Positions 7,938-17,042 of a stretch of DNA of 64,000 nt are shown here, in pieces. A program made the translations under genes and the position numbers. The notes beneath the pieces were generated by a model, which ran no database searches, was not told where the DNA came from, and saw nothing but the letters and a program-made list of their open reading frames with translations. The stretch's first letter is position 1; each line of letters begins with the position of its first letter. The stretch is from Haliea salexigens DSM 19537 (GTDB lineage: Bacteria; Pseudomonadota; Gammaproteobacteria; Pseudomonadales; Halieaceae), in contig NZ_AUHJ01000009.1 in assembly GCF_000423125.1 (NCBI RefSeq), forward strand, positions 62,001 to 126,000. Direction: 5' to 3'.

Positions 7938-9731
7938 CTAGAACCAGCGGCGCAGCTCGACAAACACACGGTCACTCGCGTCGTATTGCCCAAACAAGCC
8001 GACCTCATCCCCTCCGAACAAGTCTGCACCAAACTGCAGGCGCCACTCCTGCGTCACGCTCCAGCTCACGCGCGGCTGCAGGGACCAGTCACTGCGATTC
8101 AACCCGGTGAGGTAGAGCACTTCCGCTTCCACACGGTCACCGAACCGCCGATTCACCAGCAGCGTGAGCCCGGTCTCGTTGCGATCCGACACCAGCCCGG
8201 CGCTGTAGTCGGCCAGATGACGGCCGTAGAACTGCGCATCGAAGCGCCAATCGCCCCAGGGCAGCATGACACCCATCACGTAATCCAGCCCGTCACTCTC
8301 TGCCGAGCCACTGATCGCTGCCGGATCCAATGAGAAAAAACTGCGACCGCGGGTATACACCGCTTCACCCTTGAACACGAAGTCGCGGAAATCCTTGGAG
8401 AAGGTACCGCCAAACTGCTGGATGCGGTCGTGACGCAGCTCCAGCCCATCTGCTGTCTGGTAGAGCATGGGAGCCACATCGGTGCTCTGGTAGTAAAAGC
8501 CACTGAGATCCCACCCGTCGAGCAGGTAGGAGAAGCGGCCACCCAGGCCGTGGTTAGACAGCTTGCTGCGGCTCGGTGTGCGCTCGGCCACCGGCGTTCC
8601 GGCTGCCACCGGGAAGGGATAAAAGTCCGCCCCTGGCTCGCCTATCCTGTCGTAGCTGGGATACGGCACCCAGAGCAGTTCCAGGTGGGCATCACCCGCA
8701 AACCGCTCGGCGCGCACCGCCCACTGGGGAATGCGCATGGTCTCGAACTCCTCGAGATAGAACTCCCGGGTATCGCGCGCCGACACCACATCGGCGAGAA
8801 ACAGGCCCACCATTTCCCCCCAGACCACGTGTTGCCGGCCGAGGCGGTACTCCCAGTTGCCGGCGCCGAAATCCAGATAGGCCTCGCGTAATGACGCATC
8901 GCGGCGCTGATCGTGGCGCACAGCGGCGGGGTAAAAATCATCTTCCAGACTGTAGGCGCCATCCCCTTCCAAGCGGCCCACGACTTTGAAACGCGCACCC
9001 CAGTCGAAGCTGCCACTCACACCAACTTCCAGCCGCGCGCGCAGCTTCGACCAGTGTTCCGGCTGTGCCGTGGTGTGCGCCGCAGCCAGTTCGCCGTAGC
9101 CCCCCACCAATACATCGCTGATACCCGCGGGGGAGGCACTGGGAGCAGCTCCCCCCACCGGGGCACCGGGAGCGGGTTGACGGCGTTGCGGCCGGGCGAC
9201 ACGCGGTGCGGTGTCGGCCACCGCCGCAGGCCTGGGCGCACTGTCCAAAGTCGGCCGGCCCGACGCAGCGCCCTGCGCCACGCGGTTCTCGCGCGAATAG
9301 AGGTCCAGAACCAGACGGTAGCCACCGTTGGCATCGGGGCCGAGCACGAAGCTCTCGTGATGCACGCCGCTGTCGGCCAGATCCAGCACCAGCCGCAGCG
9401 TGTGCCCCTCGCGCACGCCGGTGCGCATCCCGGCAACGGGCGTGGCGGCGAACAAAGCCGGCGCGGGTGTGCTGGCGAGCACGGTATGCTTGAGATCGAT
9501 AACAATGCGATCGGGGCCGGACAACTCAAACAGGTCGTATTGCGGCGCGGCGCTGATATCCACCACCATGCGTGTGCGCCCGGGCTCGCGCCCCACCCGC
9601 ACACTGGCACTGGCCTGCGCGGCCTGGCCAGCAACCACCCCGGGTTCGTTCGCGGCCAGCGCGAACGACGGTACCACCAGCGCGGTGCAGAGGAACGCCA
9701 CTGCCCGGCAGGCGGACAGCACCCGGTTCAC
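7938..9731 (-). CDS. AMIN-domain protein fused to an outer-membrane beta-barrel
   Basis: 597 residues from a GTG overlapping the ABC ATPase stop (GTGA). A signal peptide (CTALVVPSFALAA) is followed by an AMIN-like domain at about 45-155 (TRMVVDISAAPQYDLFELSG, RIVIDLKH) and a Pro/Ala-rich linker. From about 215 to the end comes a barrel resembling DUF1302 proteins: LRARLEVGVSGSFDWGARF, YRLGRQHVVWGEM and alternating beta strands ending VFVELRRWF. AMIN domains usually bind cell-wall glycan or position proteins in the periplasm. DUF1302 barrels are porin-like and often lie beside RND or ABC lipid exporters. With the coupled ABC ATPase it suggests an outer-membrane exit for an exported lipid or acylated molecule. 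Substrate unknown. Confidence 0.75.
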   Translation of the reverse strand: MNRVLSACRAVAFLCTALVVPSFALAANEPGVVAGQAAQASASVRVGREPGRTRMVVDISAAPQYDLFELSGPDRIVIDLKHTVLASTPAPALFAATPVAGMRTGVREGHTLRLVLDLADSGVHHESFVLGPDANGGYRLVLDLYSRENRVAQGAASGRPTLDSAPRPAAVADTAPRVARPQRRQPAPGAPVGGAAPSASPAGISDVLVGGYGELAAAHTTAQPEHWSKLRARLEVGVSGSFDWGARFKVVGRLEGDGAYSLEDDFYPAAVRHDQRRDASLREAYLDFGAGNWEYRLGRQHVVWGEMVGLFLADVVSARDTREFYLEEFETMRIPQWAVRAERFAGDAHLELLWVPYPSYDRIGEPGADFYPFPVAAGTPVAERTPSRSKLSNHGLGGRFSYLLDGWDLSGFYYQSTDVAPMLYQTADGLELRHDRIQQFGGTFSKDFRDFVFKGEAVYTRGRSFFSLDPAAISGSAESDGLDYVMGVMLPWGDWRFDAQFYGRHLADYSAGLVSDRNETGLTLLVNRRFGDRVEAEVLYLTGLNRSDWSLQPRVSWSVTQEWRLQFGADLFGGDEVGLFGQYDASDRVFVELRRWF

Positions 9732-10444
9732 GGCGCGGCCTCCTCCGCAGACTGCGCACTGCGCTCCTCTTGACGCAGGATGCAGCCGTCTTCCATGTGC
9801 ACAAGACGGTCAGCCATCGCCATCACATGACTGTCGTGGGTCGAAAATACGAAGGTCGTGCCCGCCTTGCTGTTGATGCTCTGCATGAGTTCCAGAATGC
9901 TGCGCCCGGTCTCGCGGTCGAGATTGGCGGTTGGCTCGTCGGCCAGCACCAGCCGTGAATGGGTCGCCAGGGCGCGGGCAATCGCCACGCGTTGCCGTTG
10001 GCCACCGGACAACTGATTGGGGCGATGTTCGGCAAAGCGCGCCAGCCCCACCATGTCCAGATAGTGCGCTACCCGCTCGCGCCGCTCCGCTCGCGATAAC
10101 TCCGGCAGCTGCAGCAACGGGTATTCCACGTTCTCCCGCGCCGACAGCACCGGCAACAGGTTGAAATTCTGGAAAATGAAGCCCAGCGTACGGGCCCGCA
10201 CGTCCGCCAGCTGATCGGGTGTTTTGCCGGAGACATCCTGCCCTTCAATGAACACATGCCCCGTGCTCGGGCTATCAATGCAGCCGATGATATTCAGCAG
10301 TGTGGACTTGCCACTGCCGGACGGGCCCGCGATGGCCAGAAACGCCCCGGGATCGATCGTCAGTGACACGTCGCGCAGCGCATCCACCACCTGTTCGCCC
10401 AGCGGATACCGCTTACCCACCTTTTCTACCTTTACAATCGCCAT
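9728..10444 (-). CDS. ABC transporter ATPase, MacB/LolD type
   Basis: 238 residues. ATG 10444 is chosen because MAIVKVEKVGKRY is the normal beginning of this family; a longer frame exists upstream. Walker A is GPSGSGKST, the Q-loop is FIFQNFNLLP, the signature is LSGGQRQR and Walker B is LVLADEPTANLD with the switch His in FSTHD. MacB/LolD-type ATPases power permeases that push lipoproteins or amphiphiles from the inner membrane without passing them through the bilayer. The two matching permeases are at 11373-13826, separated by the LolA-like gene on the other strand. The barrel gene is coupled downstream. Confidence 0.88.
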   Translation of the reverse strand: MAIVKVEKVGKRYPLGEQVVDALRDVSLTIDPGAFLAIAGPSGSGKSTLLNIIGCIDSPSTGHVFIEGQDVSGKTPDQLADVRARTLGFIFQNFNLLPVLSARENVEYPLLQLPELSRAERRERVAHYLDMVGLARFAEHRPNQLSGGQRQRVAIARALATHSRLVLADEPTANLDRETGRSILELMQSINSKAGTTFVFSTHDSHVMAMADRLVHMEDGCILRQEERSAQSAEEAAP

Positions 10445-10490
10445 TGCACAGCGCCAGAATGCCGGAACATGTCGCCACAGGATAGCACCC

Positions 10491-11339
10491 ATGTTTCGGC
10501 AACTACGCAAGAATCCTGACTTTTTGACCATTTTGGGGGGGGGCGCCCTCGCCTTTTTGCTGGCCTCCGGCGCCGCTCGCGCCCAACCGGCACCAGCGGA
10601 AGATGACGCTGCGCCCGCCCGCTCAGAGCTGACGTCAGATTACAGCGACGGCACCTCGGATGCCGCGACGGTGGACGCCACGGCCCTGGTACAGCGCGCC
10701 GACGCTATTCGCTTCCCCCGGGAGAGCTTCGAAACGCTGATCACCGTCACCAACTACACGGCTGGCGAGGCGGGCGATGTACGCGAGTACAAGGTCATGT
10801 CACGGGGCAATGAAAACACCATCGTGCTCACCGAATCGCCGGCTTCCGAGCGCGGTCAGGCCCTGCTCATGCGCGGCCGCGACCTGTGGATATTCATGCC
10901 CACCGTCTCCCAGCCAGTGCGCCTCTCACTGTCCCAGCGTCTCACCGGGCAAGTGGCCAATGGTGACCTGGCGCGTGCCAATTTTGCCGGCGACTACAGC
11001 GCGGAGCTGGCGGGGCGGGAAAATCTGGATGGTGAGGACGCCTGGGTGCTGGACCTGACCGCAGCTGGCCGCGGCGTCACCTACGCCAAGGTGCGGTACT
11101 GGGTGGCCGTCGCGGATGACCGGCCGATCAAGGCAGAGTTCTACGCCGTGTCCGGACGGCTGCTGAAAACCAGCCGCTACGAAGCCTTTCAGGACCTGGC
11201 CGGGCGCATGCGCCCCACCCGGCTGGTCATCGAGGATGCACTCAAGGAAGGTGACTACTCTGTGCTGGAGTACAACACCATGACGGTGAAAGACCTGCCC
11301 GAGCGCATGTTTACCCAACAGTACCTGCGCCGGCTTTAG
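10491..11339 (+). CDS. LolA-like outer-membrane lipoprotein-sorting protein
   Basis: 282 residues, starting at ATG 10491 with AGGAT just upstream, divergent from the ABC ATPase 46 bases away. An N-terminal signal sequence (FLTILGGGALAFLLASGAARA) leads into an acidic linker and then a LolA-like fold (EYKVMSRGNENTIVLTESPAS, LLMRGRDLWIFMPTVSQPVRLS, KVRYWVAVADDRPIKAEFYA). Such proteins ferry lipids or lipoproteins across the periplasm and commonly accompany MacB-like ABC systems. Here it sits between ATPase and permease genes on the opposite strand. The signal peptide coding region contains a run of nine G (10535-10543). Confidence 0.8.
   Translation: MFRQLRKNPDFLTILGGGALAFLLASGAARAQPAPAEDDAAPARSELTSDYSDGTSDAATVDATALVQRADAIRFPRESFETLITVTNYTAGEAGDVREYKVMSRGNENTIVLTESPASERGQALLMRGRDLWIFMPTVSQPVRLSLSQRLTGQVANGDLARANFAGDYSAELAGRENLDGEDAWVLDLTAAGRGVTYAKVRYWVAVADDRPIKAEFYAVSGRLLKTSRYEAFQDLAGRMRPTRLVIEDALKEGDYSVLEYNTMTVKDLPERMFTQQYLRRL
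10535..10543 (+). repeat. Nine-G homopolymer in the signal peptide of the LolA-like gene
   Basis: Nine consecutive G encode part of LGGGA at about residues 16-19. Runs of this length are prone to slippage, and a one-base change would frameshift the protein near its start. It could also be a sequencing length error; as written the frame is intact. Confidence 0.7.
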
Positions 11340-11372
11340 GGCCACTTGTTTGCAAGGGTGTTGCAGCGCCCG

Positions 11373-12593
11373 CTAAACGGCCTGGCGCAGTGACTCGGCG
11401 ATGTCGGCCCGCGCCGCACGCCGCGCCGGCCGCAATGCGGCAATGACCGGCGCCAGCACACCCACGGCAAAAGCCAGGCCGCTGATCCACCACGCCAGCC
11501 GCACCAGTGCGATGTAGGCAATATCCGAGTTCGGTGGCGGCGGCATGGGTATGCCGACGGCGGAAATGGCAAGTGCCAGCCCATTGCCCAGCACCACACC
11601 AAGCACTGCGCCCGCGGCGCCGAGAAATGCACTTTCCAGCAGCACCAGCCGGAATATCTGCCGCTGAGGGGCGCCGCAGGCCTGCATGGTGCCAAACTCC
11701 GCCGCGCGCTCGTACACATTCATATTAATGCTGTTGCCCACACTGAGTGTCACCATCAGCAGGATCACCAGCACCAGAAACCCGAACTGCTGCTGGTACA
11801 ACGCCACCGTCTGCTCATAAAAGGGGTTGAGGCGGCGCCAGTCCAGCACTTCAACATCGCGCTCGGCCAGTGTTGCCTGCGCGGCCTGTTGCACGGCGGC
11901 GGTTGCCTCCGTGCGCGCCAGCCGCAACACGGCCAGGTGCACGCCGGGATCGCCCAACAGCTCCTGGGCGGCGGGCAGAGGAATGCGCACCGCGCGGGCG
12001 TCATAATCCTTGGAGAAGGTCTGGAAGATGCCGACCACCTCGAATTCCAGTACGTTCACCGCGCCTTCTGTGGTGTTGGTGAGCAGGTCCACCCAATCCC
12101 CCGGCTGCAGATTGAGGGCCTGGGCCACGCCCGCACCCAGCATCATGCCGAAGGGGTCACTGTCGGTCAGCTGCCGCCCTGCCGAGATGTTGATATAGGT
12201 TCCCAGGCGGGCTTCGGCGGCAGGCTCCACGCCCTCGCCGATAATCGCCCAGTCCGTGCGCCCATTGTTCAGCAAGCCCGTGAATACATTGCGCAGCAGC
12301 ACTTCTTCTACTGCGGGAATAGCTTGCAGCTGGGCACGCAGGGCTTCCGGCTCGGCAAGCAGGTAGGCAGCGGGCTCACGGGCGCCCTGCTCACGATAGC
12401 CCGCCCGGTTAACCTGCAGGTGCCCCGACTGGGAGTGAATCATCGATTCCCCGAGCTCATCCACCGTGTCCTTGATGAAACCACCGGCGAGGATGAGGGC
12501 GACCACGCCAAAGGCGATGGCGAACAGGGTCATCAGCGAGCGGCCACGCTGGCGCAGCACGTTGCGGGCGGCAAGCTGCAGCAGCTCTCTCAC
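11373..12593 (-). CDS. ABC transporter permease, MacB/FtsX family
   Basis: 406 residues from a GTG start. The MacB-type layout is clear: one N-terminal membrane helix (SLMTLFAIAFGVVALILAGGF), a periplasmic domain of about 220 residues, then three C-terminal helices (FLVLVILLMVTLSVGNSINM, AFLGAAGAVLGVVLGNGLAL, WISGLAFAVGVLAPVIAAL). The motif NVYERAAEFGTMQACGAPQ is the usual cytoplasmic coupling region for the ATPase. It pairs with the adjacent permease, nine bases upstream, and the ATPase at 9728-10444. Substrates of this class are lipoproteins, lipids or peptides; the setting here suggests an acylated product. Confidence 0.85.
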   Translation of the reverse strand: MRELLQLAARNVLRQRGRSLMTLFAIAFGVVALILAGGFIKDTVDELGESMIHSQSGHLQVNRAGYREQGAREPAAYLLAEPEALRAQLQAIPAVEEVLLRNVFTGLLNNGRTDWAIIGEGVEPAAEARLGTYINISAGRQLTDSDPFGMMLGAGVAQALNLQPGDWVDLLTNTTEGAVNVLEFEVVGIFQTFSKDYDARAVRIPLPAAQELLGDPGVHLAVLRLARTEATAAVQQAAQATLAERDVEVLDWRRLNPFYEQTVALYQQQFGFLVLVILLMVTLSVGNSINMNVYERAAEFGTMQACGAPQRQIFRLVLLESAFLGAAGAVLGVVLGNGLALAISAVGIPMPPPPNSDIAYIALVRLAWWISGLAFAVGVLAPVIAALRPARRAARADIAESLRQAV

Positions 12594-12602
12594 TGGAACC
12601 CC

Positions 12603-13826
12603 CTAGCGCGCATGGCGAATGGCCTCCACGATCTCCATGCGCGAGGCACGCCAGGCCGGGTAGAAAGAGGCCAGCGTGGTGGTGACTATCGCAATCAGCA
12701 ATACTTCCAGCACCATCGGCGGGGTGATTAGGAGCGCCGCATCGTAGCTGCGGGCGAAGGTCGGCGGCGGCGGCATTTCGATGGCAGCCAGCGCCAGCAG
12801 CTGACCGACGCCCAGAGCGGCCAACACGCCGAGCACGGCACCGAGCAGGCCCAGCAGTGCGCCCTCCAGCAGGAAGCCACGCAACACAGACGCACGCGTA
12901 TTTCCCAGGGCCATCACCGTGCCGATTTCTCCTGTGCGCTCCAGCACACTCATCATCATGGTGTTGCCGATACCCAGCAGGATGATGAACACCACAATCC
13001 CTTTCACCAGGTCCAGCTGTTGTTGAAACAGCGCCGAGGCGCGCGCATAAAACTCCGCCAGCGTGTACCAGGGCTGCACGTCAAACTCATCGGCAGGTAA
13101 CGCATTGCGCACCGGGCCCAGCGCGGACGCTGTCGCGCTGGTGTCCTGCAGGAACACCAGCCAGGCATGGGCGCCCTCCACCTGCGCCAGCTCCCGGGCC
13201 AGCGACAGCGGCAACAGCAGGGCGGCATCGTCAAACTCCTGACTGAACGAGCTGAACACCCCCGCGACTTCGGCTTCAGCCGCACCCAACTGCCCCGTGG
13301 GTGTGTTGACCAGCAACACCACCGACTCTCCCGGTTCCACCTCCAGCTGCCGCGCCAGGCCCTCACCGAGGACTACATGGCGGTGATCTGCAGGCCCCAG
13401 GCGACGGCCCAGCTCAATCCGTAGCGAGCGGTCATCCAGCATATCGCGCGCCGGGTCTATCCCTTCGCTCATGAAGGGCAAGGTGCGCTCACCAAAGCTG
13501 ACCAGACCGTTCAATAACAGACGCGGCGATATCGTCGACCCCGACGGCAAAAGGGCCGGATCAAGCGTAACATCGGCGGGAAGCAGATAGGCCCAGGGGT
13601 CACTCCGGCCCCGCTCCTGAAAGCCCGGCCGTGTGACCTGCAAGTGGCCGAACTGCGAGCGAATGGTGGCCTCGCGAAACTCCTCGAACATGGCCGCGTT
13701 GAACCCCGTTGCCACCAGCAACGCGGTCACCCCAAAACCGATGGAGAGCAGTGCGGTGAGGCTGCGGCGAAACTGGCGGCGTAAATTACGCAGCGCCAGC
13801 AGCAGCGACATCAACAGCGCCGACAC
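12603..13826 (-). CDS. ABC transporter permease, MacB/FtsX family
   Basis: 407 residues; second permease of the set, with the same one-plus-three membrane helix layout (SLTALLSIGFGVTALLVATGF at the start; VKGIVVFIILLGIGNTMMMS and later helices) and the coupling motif ERTGEIGTVMALGN. The GTG at 13826 directly follows the stop of the upstream ligase gene; ATG 13811 would also give a complete protein. It is similar in plan to its neighbour, so the transporter is probably a heterodimer. It is translated in series with the CapK-like enzyme, linking the exporter to an acyl- or carboxyl-activating step. Confidence 0.85.
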   Translation of the reverse strand: MSALLMSLLLALRNLRRQFRRSLTALLSIGFGVTALLVATGFNAAMFEEFREATIRSQFGHLQVTRPGFQERGRSDPWAYLLPADVTLDPALLPSGSTISPRLLLNGLVSFGERTLPFMSEGIDPARDMLDDRSLRIELGRRLGPADHRHVVLGEGLARQLEVEPGESVVLLVNTPTGQLGAAEAEVAGVFSSFSQEFDDAALLLPLSLARELAQVEGAHAWLVFLQDTSATASALGPVRNALPADEFDVQPWYTLAEFYARASALFQQQLDLVKGIVVFIILLGIGNTMMMSVLERTGEIGTVMALGNTRASVLRGFLLEGALLGLLGAVLGVLAALGVGQLLALAAIEMPPPPTFARSYDAALLITPPMVLEVLLIAIVTTTLASFYPAWRASRMEIVEAIRHAR

Positions 13827-15239
13827 TCAGCCAGGCCCCGGGAAATAGCGGAACTTGCGTTCATAATCCAGGCCCATGCCGTGGGGGAATTCGGCGTAGG
13901 CGAAACAGCAGAGCTCCGGCGCCGGCACAGCACGGCGTGCGGCGGACTCCGCTATCAGCTCAGCCAGGTCTGCACCGACGGCCTCCGGTGGACGGCTGGC
14001 GCACTGCGCGAGTTGCACATCCAGGCGCAGGCCGTCGGCGATTGGCAACACTCGAAAGGCCCCCGACAGCTGATCTGCCAACGCTGGCCGCCGGTAGAGT
14101 AGCGCCTTGAACTGGTCGACATGCCAGTGGCTATCGACCTGGTCGCGCGCCCGGCCGAGCATCGCCAGCATGGGAAAGGGCACCGCTGCCAGCGCCTCCC
14201 GCGCGGCATCCTGCAGGGGTTCGCGATCCTCTTCCGTCAACCATCTCGCGCGATCCCCCGTGCGATAGCGGATCATGGGCACAGGTGCCTCACGATCGAG
14301 CATGGTGATCACCAGGTCACCCACCCCATCCGGCCCAGGGTCAACAATCTCCACGTAGCTGCGCAATGGGTTGAAACAGAACCAGGAGGGCAACACGGCG
14401 TCCGGGTTACGACGGTGCCAGGCACGGCGCAGAGCAATGGTGGCCGAGTTCTCGAAAAACAGGTTCAGGCCCAGTTCACCCACACCCATGGAACTGCCTA
14501 TCAGCGTGCCATCAGATTCATCCAGAGGAATACGCAGGGTAGCCGCCAGGTAACTGCGGTAGTCCTCGGAAAACATCTCTTCACCGAGGATGACGTTCAT
14601 ACGCAATTGCGACCAGTCGAAACCCTGCTCCGCCGCATAATCCAGCAGGCGCTTGCAGAACAGGGGGTCGGTGCAGAGTATGGCCTGGTCAAACAAGGGG
14701 CCCGCCTGGGCGAGGATGGCCAGCGCCATGTCCTCACGCACGCTGACATTCGCCACGCAAACCGTATTGGAGGTAAACACCACGCCCATGGGCAGGCAAT
14801 TCACCAGCAGGGTGTTGCGTTGGTCGATGCCAAATGCCTGCTGCAGGCCAAGGTCAATGTCGTCCGGTGTCAGATGGTGCTGGCGGCGGGTGCTGAGGCC
14901 GAAGGCGAAATTGCTGCCACCGTGGCCCGAGCTGGTGAGCACACCGGCCAGCGCAGCTGGAGGCAGATTGTCAACCAGCAGTTGTTGCACTGGAAAGCGT
15001 TCGAAAAGGTCGGCCTTGGCTAGAATGGGGGCCTGCGCCAACACGTCCCCACCCGTGCGCACCTGGCCCGACGCTACCCCGGCCTCCTGCAGCAACGTAC
15101 GATAGGCTGCAGAGTGCCGCGCTGCCCGCGTAAACACGACGGGCAAGCGCTTGCGCCCCAGCGCTTGAAGCCTGGCTGGCGATTGCCGTGCCAGCATGGC
15201 CAACAGAAGCTTGCGTTTCAGTCGTCTCAGAATTTGCAT
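13827..15239 (-). CDS. CapK/phenylacetate-CoA-ligase-like adenylate-forming enzyme
   Basis: 470 residues. The body resembles the PaaK/CapK branch of the ANL superfamily: LTSSGHGGSNFAFG in place of the usual T/S-G-rich ATP loop, GSSMGVGELGLN in the middle, and GVGDLVITMLDREAPVPMIRYRTGDRARW as the A8-like region. These enzymes activate a carboxylate as acyl-AMP and pass it to CoA or another acceptor; CapK-like members occur in capsule loci. Here it lies between two exosortase-associated acyltransferases and two ABC permeases. It may therefore supply the acyl group for the acyltransferases or for the exported compound. Substrate unknown. Confidence 0.7.
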   Translation of the reverse strand: MQILRRLKRKLLLAMLARQSPARLQALGRKRLPVVFTRAARHSAAYRTLLQEAGVASGQVRTGGDVLAQAPILAKADLFERFPVQQLLVDNLPPAALAGVLTSSGHGGSNFAFGLSTRRQHHLTPDDIDLGLQQAFGIDQRNTLLVNCLPMGVVFTSNTVCVANVSVREDMALAILAQAGPLFDQAILCTDPLFCKRLLDYAAEQGFDWSQLRMNVILGEEMFSEDYRSYLAATLRIPLDESDGTLIGSSMGVGELGLNLFFENSATIALRRAWHRRNPDAVLPSWFCFNPLRSYVEIVDPGPDGVGDLVITMLDREAPVPMIRYRTGDRARWLTEEDREPLQDAAREALAAVPFPMLAMLGRARDQVDSHWHVDQFKALLYRRPALADQLSGAFRVLPIADGLRLDVQLAQCASRPPEAVGADLAELIAESAARRAVPAPELCCFAYAEFPHGMGLDYERKFRYFPGPG

Positions 15240-15267
15240 GAGGAAAATCGCGGTTCAGGCTTGTGCA

Positions 15268-15999
15268 TCAGGGGCCGCTGCGGAACCACCACAGCAGTGC
15301 GGGATTGGAAGCTTCCAGTGCCGCTTCGAGTTTGCGCAAATCACCCAGGTAGGGAGTCACCGGGCCGTAATAGTCGCTCTCAGGGCCAATGGGCGTGAAA
15401 TCGAACCCATAGATTCGCAGTACCCGTGCCAGGCCCTTTTCCATCGCGGCATACCAGTAGCGAATGCCGTTCTCACAACTGAAGCGATAGATTTGCCGAT
15501 ACAGCCCCAGCACCAGCAACGGCGCATTGACGCGTTTCTCACCGCGCGGTGACTCGTCGACCGCATCGCGACCCTTGAGATGCGACTCGTTGATGCCCCA
15601 CAGGCTGTCCCCTGCCCGGCGCCGATATTCCCGCTTCACCGCAAGGCGGGACACCTCGCCGGATTCAGCGGCGGGCGGTGGCTCAAAATCAGCGAACGGC
15701 GGACAGTGGTCAAAAAACGGGAGCGGCTCGCCTTGCACCGGCATCACGAGGCGCGCGGTGCCAGCCACAACGCCTTCGGCATTGGTGGCAGAAAAATGCG
15801 CTGAGCGCGCATCGTAGGCATCTGTTTCCAGCCCATCGGGATAGCGGGCGGCATTCAGGAAGTGGCATTCGAGGCAATAAATCTGGTAGCGCAACGCGTA
15901 GAGATCGTTGAGCTCTGCAACTTCACTTCCGCGGTCGTAGGAGTGCAGCGAAAAGTATTTCGCCAAGGCACCTAACGATGCTGCTGCGTCGCGGTCCAT
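15268..15999 (-). CDS. PEP-CTERM/exosortase system-associated acyltransferase
   Basis: 243 residues from the ATG at 15999, which has an excellent ribosome-binding site (GGAGGGAGCA); an ATG at 16017 is in frame but less well placed. The protein resembles N-acyl amino acid synthase/autoinducer-synthase GNAT proteins of exosortase loci: LYALRYQIYCLECHFL near the N-terminus, then YDARSAHFSA, GTARLVMP and GEVSRLAVKREYRRR. They are thought to transfer an acyl chain to an amino group, but the substrate has not been settled to my knowledge. It is followed 28 bases on by the CapK-like ligase and preceded by a paralogue. Confidence 0.85.
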   Translation of the reverse strand: MDRDAAASLGALAKYFSLHSYDRGSEVAELNDLYALRYQIYCLECHFLNAARYPDGLETDAYDARSAHFSATNAEGVVAGTARLVMPVQGEPLPFFDHCPPFADFEPPPAAESGEVSRLAVKREYRRRAGDSLWGINESHLKGRDAVDESPRGEKRVNAPLLVLGLYRQIYRFSCENGIRYWYAAMEKGLARVLRIYGFDFTPIGPESDYYGPVTPYLGDLRKLEAALEASNPALLWWFRSGP

Positions 16000-16086
16000 T
16001 GCTCCCTCCACCCTCATTTATGATTCTGCCTGCAGCATAGCACCAAATGCCTACGTGTCTGCAATCAGGCCCGCGAGGGCCTGTCG

Positions 16087-16725
16087 TCAAAGCTCCGAAT
16101 CAAGCCAGTGCAGGAACGCCGGATTCACTTCGGCCAAACGACGTTGCAGGGCCGAAAGCTCCAGCAGGTACGGGGCAACCGGCCCGTAGTAGTCTACCGC
16201 GGGCCCGATTCGTTGAAACTCGACGCCGATGCGACGCAGCATGCGCAGCAACGGACGCTCCATGGCCGCATACCAGTACTCGATGCCATGCTGCAGACTG
16301 TACTGGTACATCTGCCGGTAGACGGTGAGGATGACCGTGCCGGTGTTGCCCCCTCCGGGCGGGGTGCGGCAATTCTGGTTGAGCACCAGACGGGAGACCT
16401 CGCCCGCGACCCGCGACGGAGGCAGCGTGACTCCCTCGAACAGCCTGCAATGCTGCTGATAGGGGAAGCCGTCTCCCGCCGCGTCGAGTACCAGTCGCAC
16501 TGACCCCGCCACCTCGTCATTCCGATCAAAGGCAGCGAAACACCGGGAGCGGGCATCGTACCCGTCGATCTCCAGCCCTTCCGGATACTGCTCGGCGCAC
16601 AAGAAGGCCCGTTCTTCGCAGTAGACGCTGTAGCGCAGCCGATAGATTCGGCGCAGTTCCTCAGGTTGATTGACAATACGTGTGTTCAGCCAGTGTTCCG
16701 GACGGAACGCCTTGGGGTTGGTCAT
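16087..16725 (-). CDS. Second PEP-CTERM/exosortase system-associated acyltransferase
   Basis: 212 residues from ATG 16725 with GAGGCG upstream. It shares the family landmarks of its neighbour: IYRLRYSVYCEERAFL, EIDGYDARSRCFAAF, GSVRLVLD, GEVSRLVLN, then YQYSLQHGIEYWYAAMERPL. The two are about the same length and plainly paralogous but diverged, so they may use different acyl donors or acceptors. The gene is first in the leftward operon that continues through the ligase and the ABC permeases. The upstream region has no -24/-12 element on this strand that I can find. Confidence 0.85.
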   Translation of the reverse strand: MTNPKAFRPEHWLNTRIVNQPEELRRIYRLRYSVYCEERAFLCAEQYPEGLEIDGYDARSRCFAAFDRNDEVAGSVRLVLDAAGDGFPYQQHCRLFEGVTLPPSRVAGEVSRLVLNQNCRTPPGGGNTGTVILTVYRQMYQYSLQHGIEYWYAAMERPLLRMLRRIGVEFQRIGPAVDYYGPVAPYLLELSALQRRLAEVNPAFLHWLDSEL

Positions 16726-16834
16726 AAAACGCCTCGCAGGATGACCCCGCACTACCGATTTTCAGGGGAGTGACCTTACGCATCCTGCCTGGGTCGAACG
16801 CATACTAAAAGATACCGGCGGCGACGGAAAGCAA

Positions 16835-16854
16835 TTGTCAGGATTTTTTACACC
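16835..16854 (+). promoter_or_regulatory. Putative activator site (PrsR-like UAS)
   Basis: Reads TTGTCAGGATTTTTTACACC, closest to the motif upstream of the Tat/PqqD/HprK operon and to GTGTCGG...TTACACC at 2009-2028. It lies 74 bases upstream of the -24/-12 promoter. Confidence 0.55.
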
Positions 16855-16927
16855 CATAGCCTGCGAAGGGCGGTGCCCCATCACAGCAACACGAACAACC
16901 TGTTGTTTATAAAGCGTTTTATTTAAC

Positions 16928-16942
16928 TGGCATGGCAGTTGC
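16928..16942 (+). promoter_or_regulatory. Sigma-54 (-24/-12) promoter of the PEP-CTERM gene at 17043
   Basis: Reads TGGCATGGCAGTTGC, a near-ideal RpoN element with exact spacing. The predicted start is near 16954, giving a leader of about 90 bases. Confidence 0.8.
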
Positions 16943-17042
16943 TTTAGGTTCCGTGCGAAGGCGGCCAGGCCACGAACACTGGCCAGACGCTTAAACTCCG
17001 ATACCCCACCGGGCACTGTCGGAACCCAACATCAGGAGATTC

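Larger units (their letters stand above)
16726..17042. other. Regulatory intergenic region, divergent
   Basis: 317 bases between the acyltransferase operon (minus) and the PEP-CTERM gene (plus). It contains the activator-like motif at 16835-16854 and the sigma-54 promoter at 16928-16942. The stretch after 16900 is AT-richer. No reading frame with protein character is seen. Confidence 0.7.
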
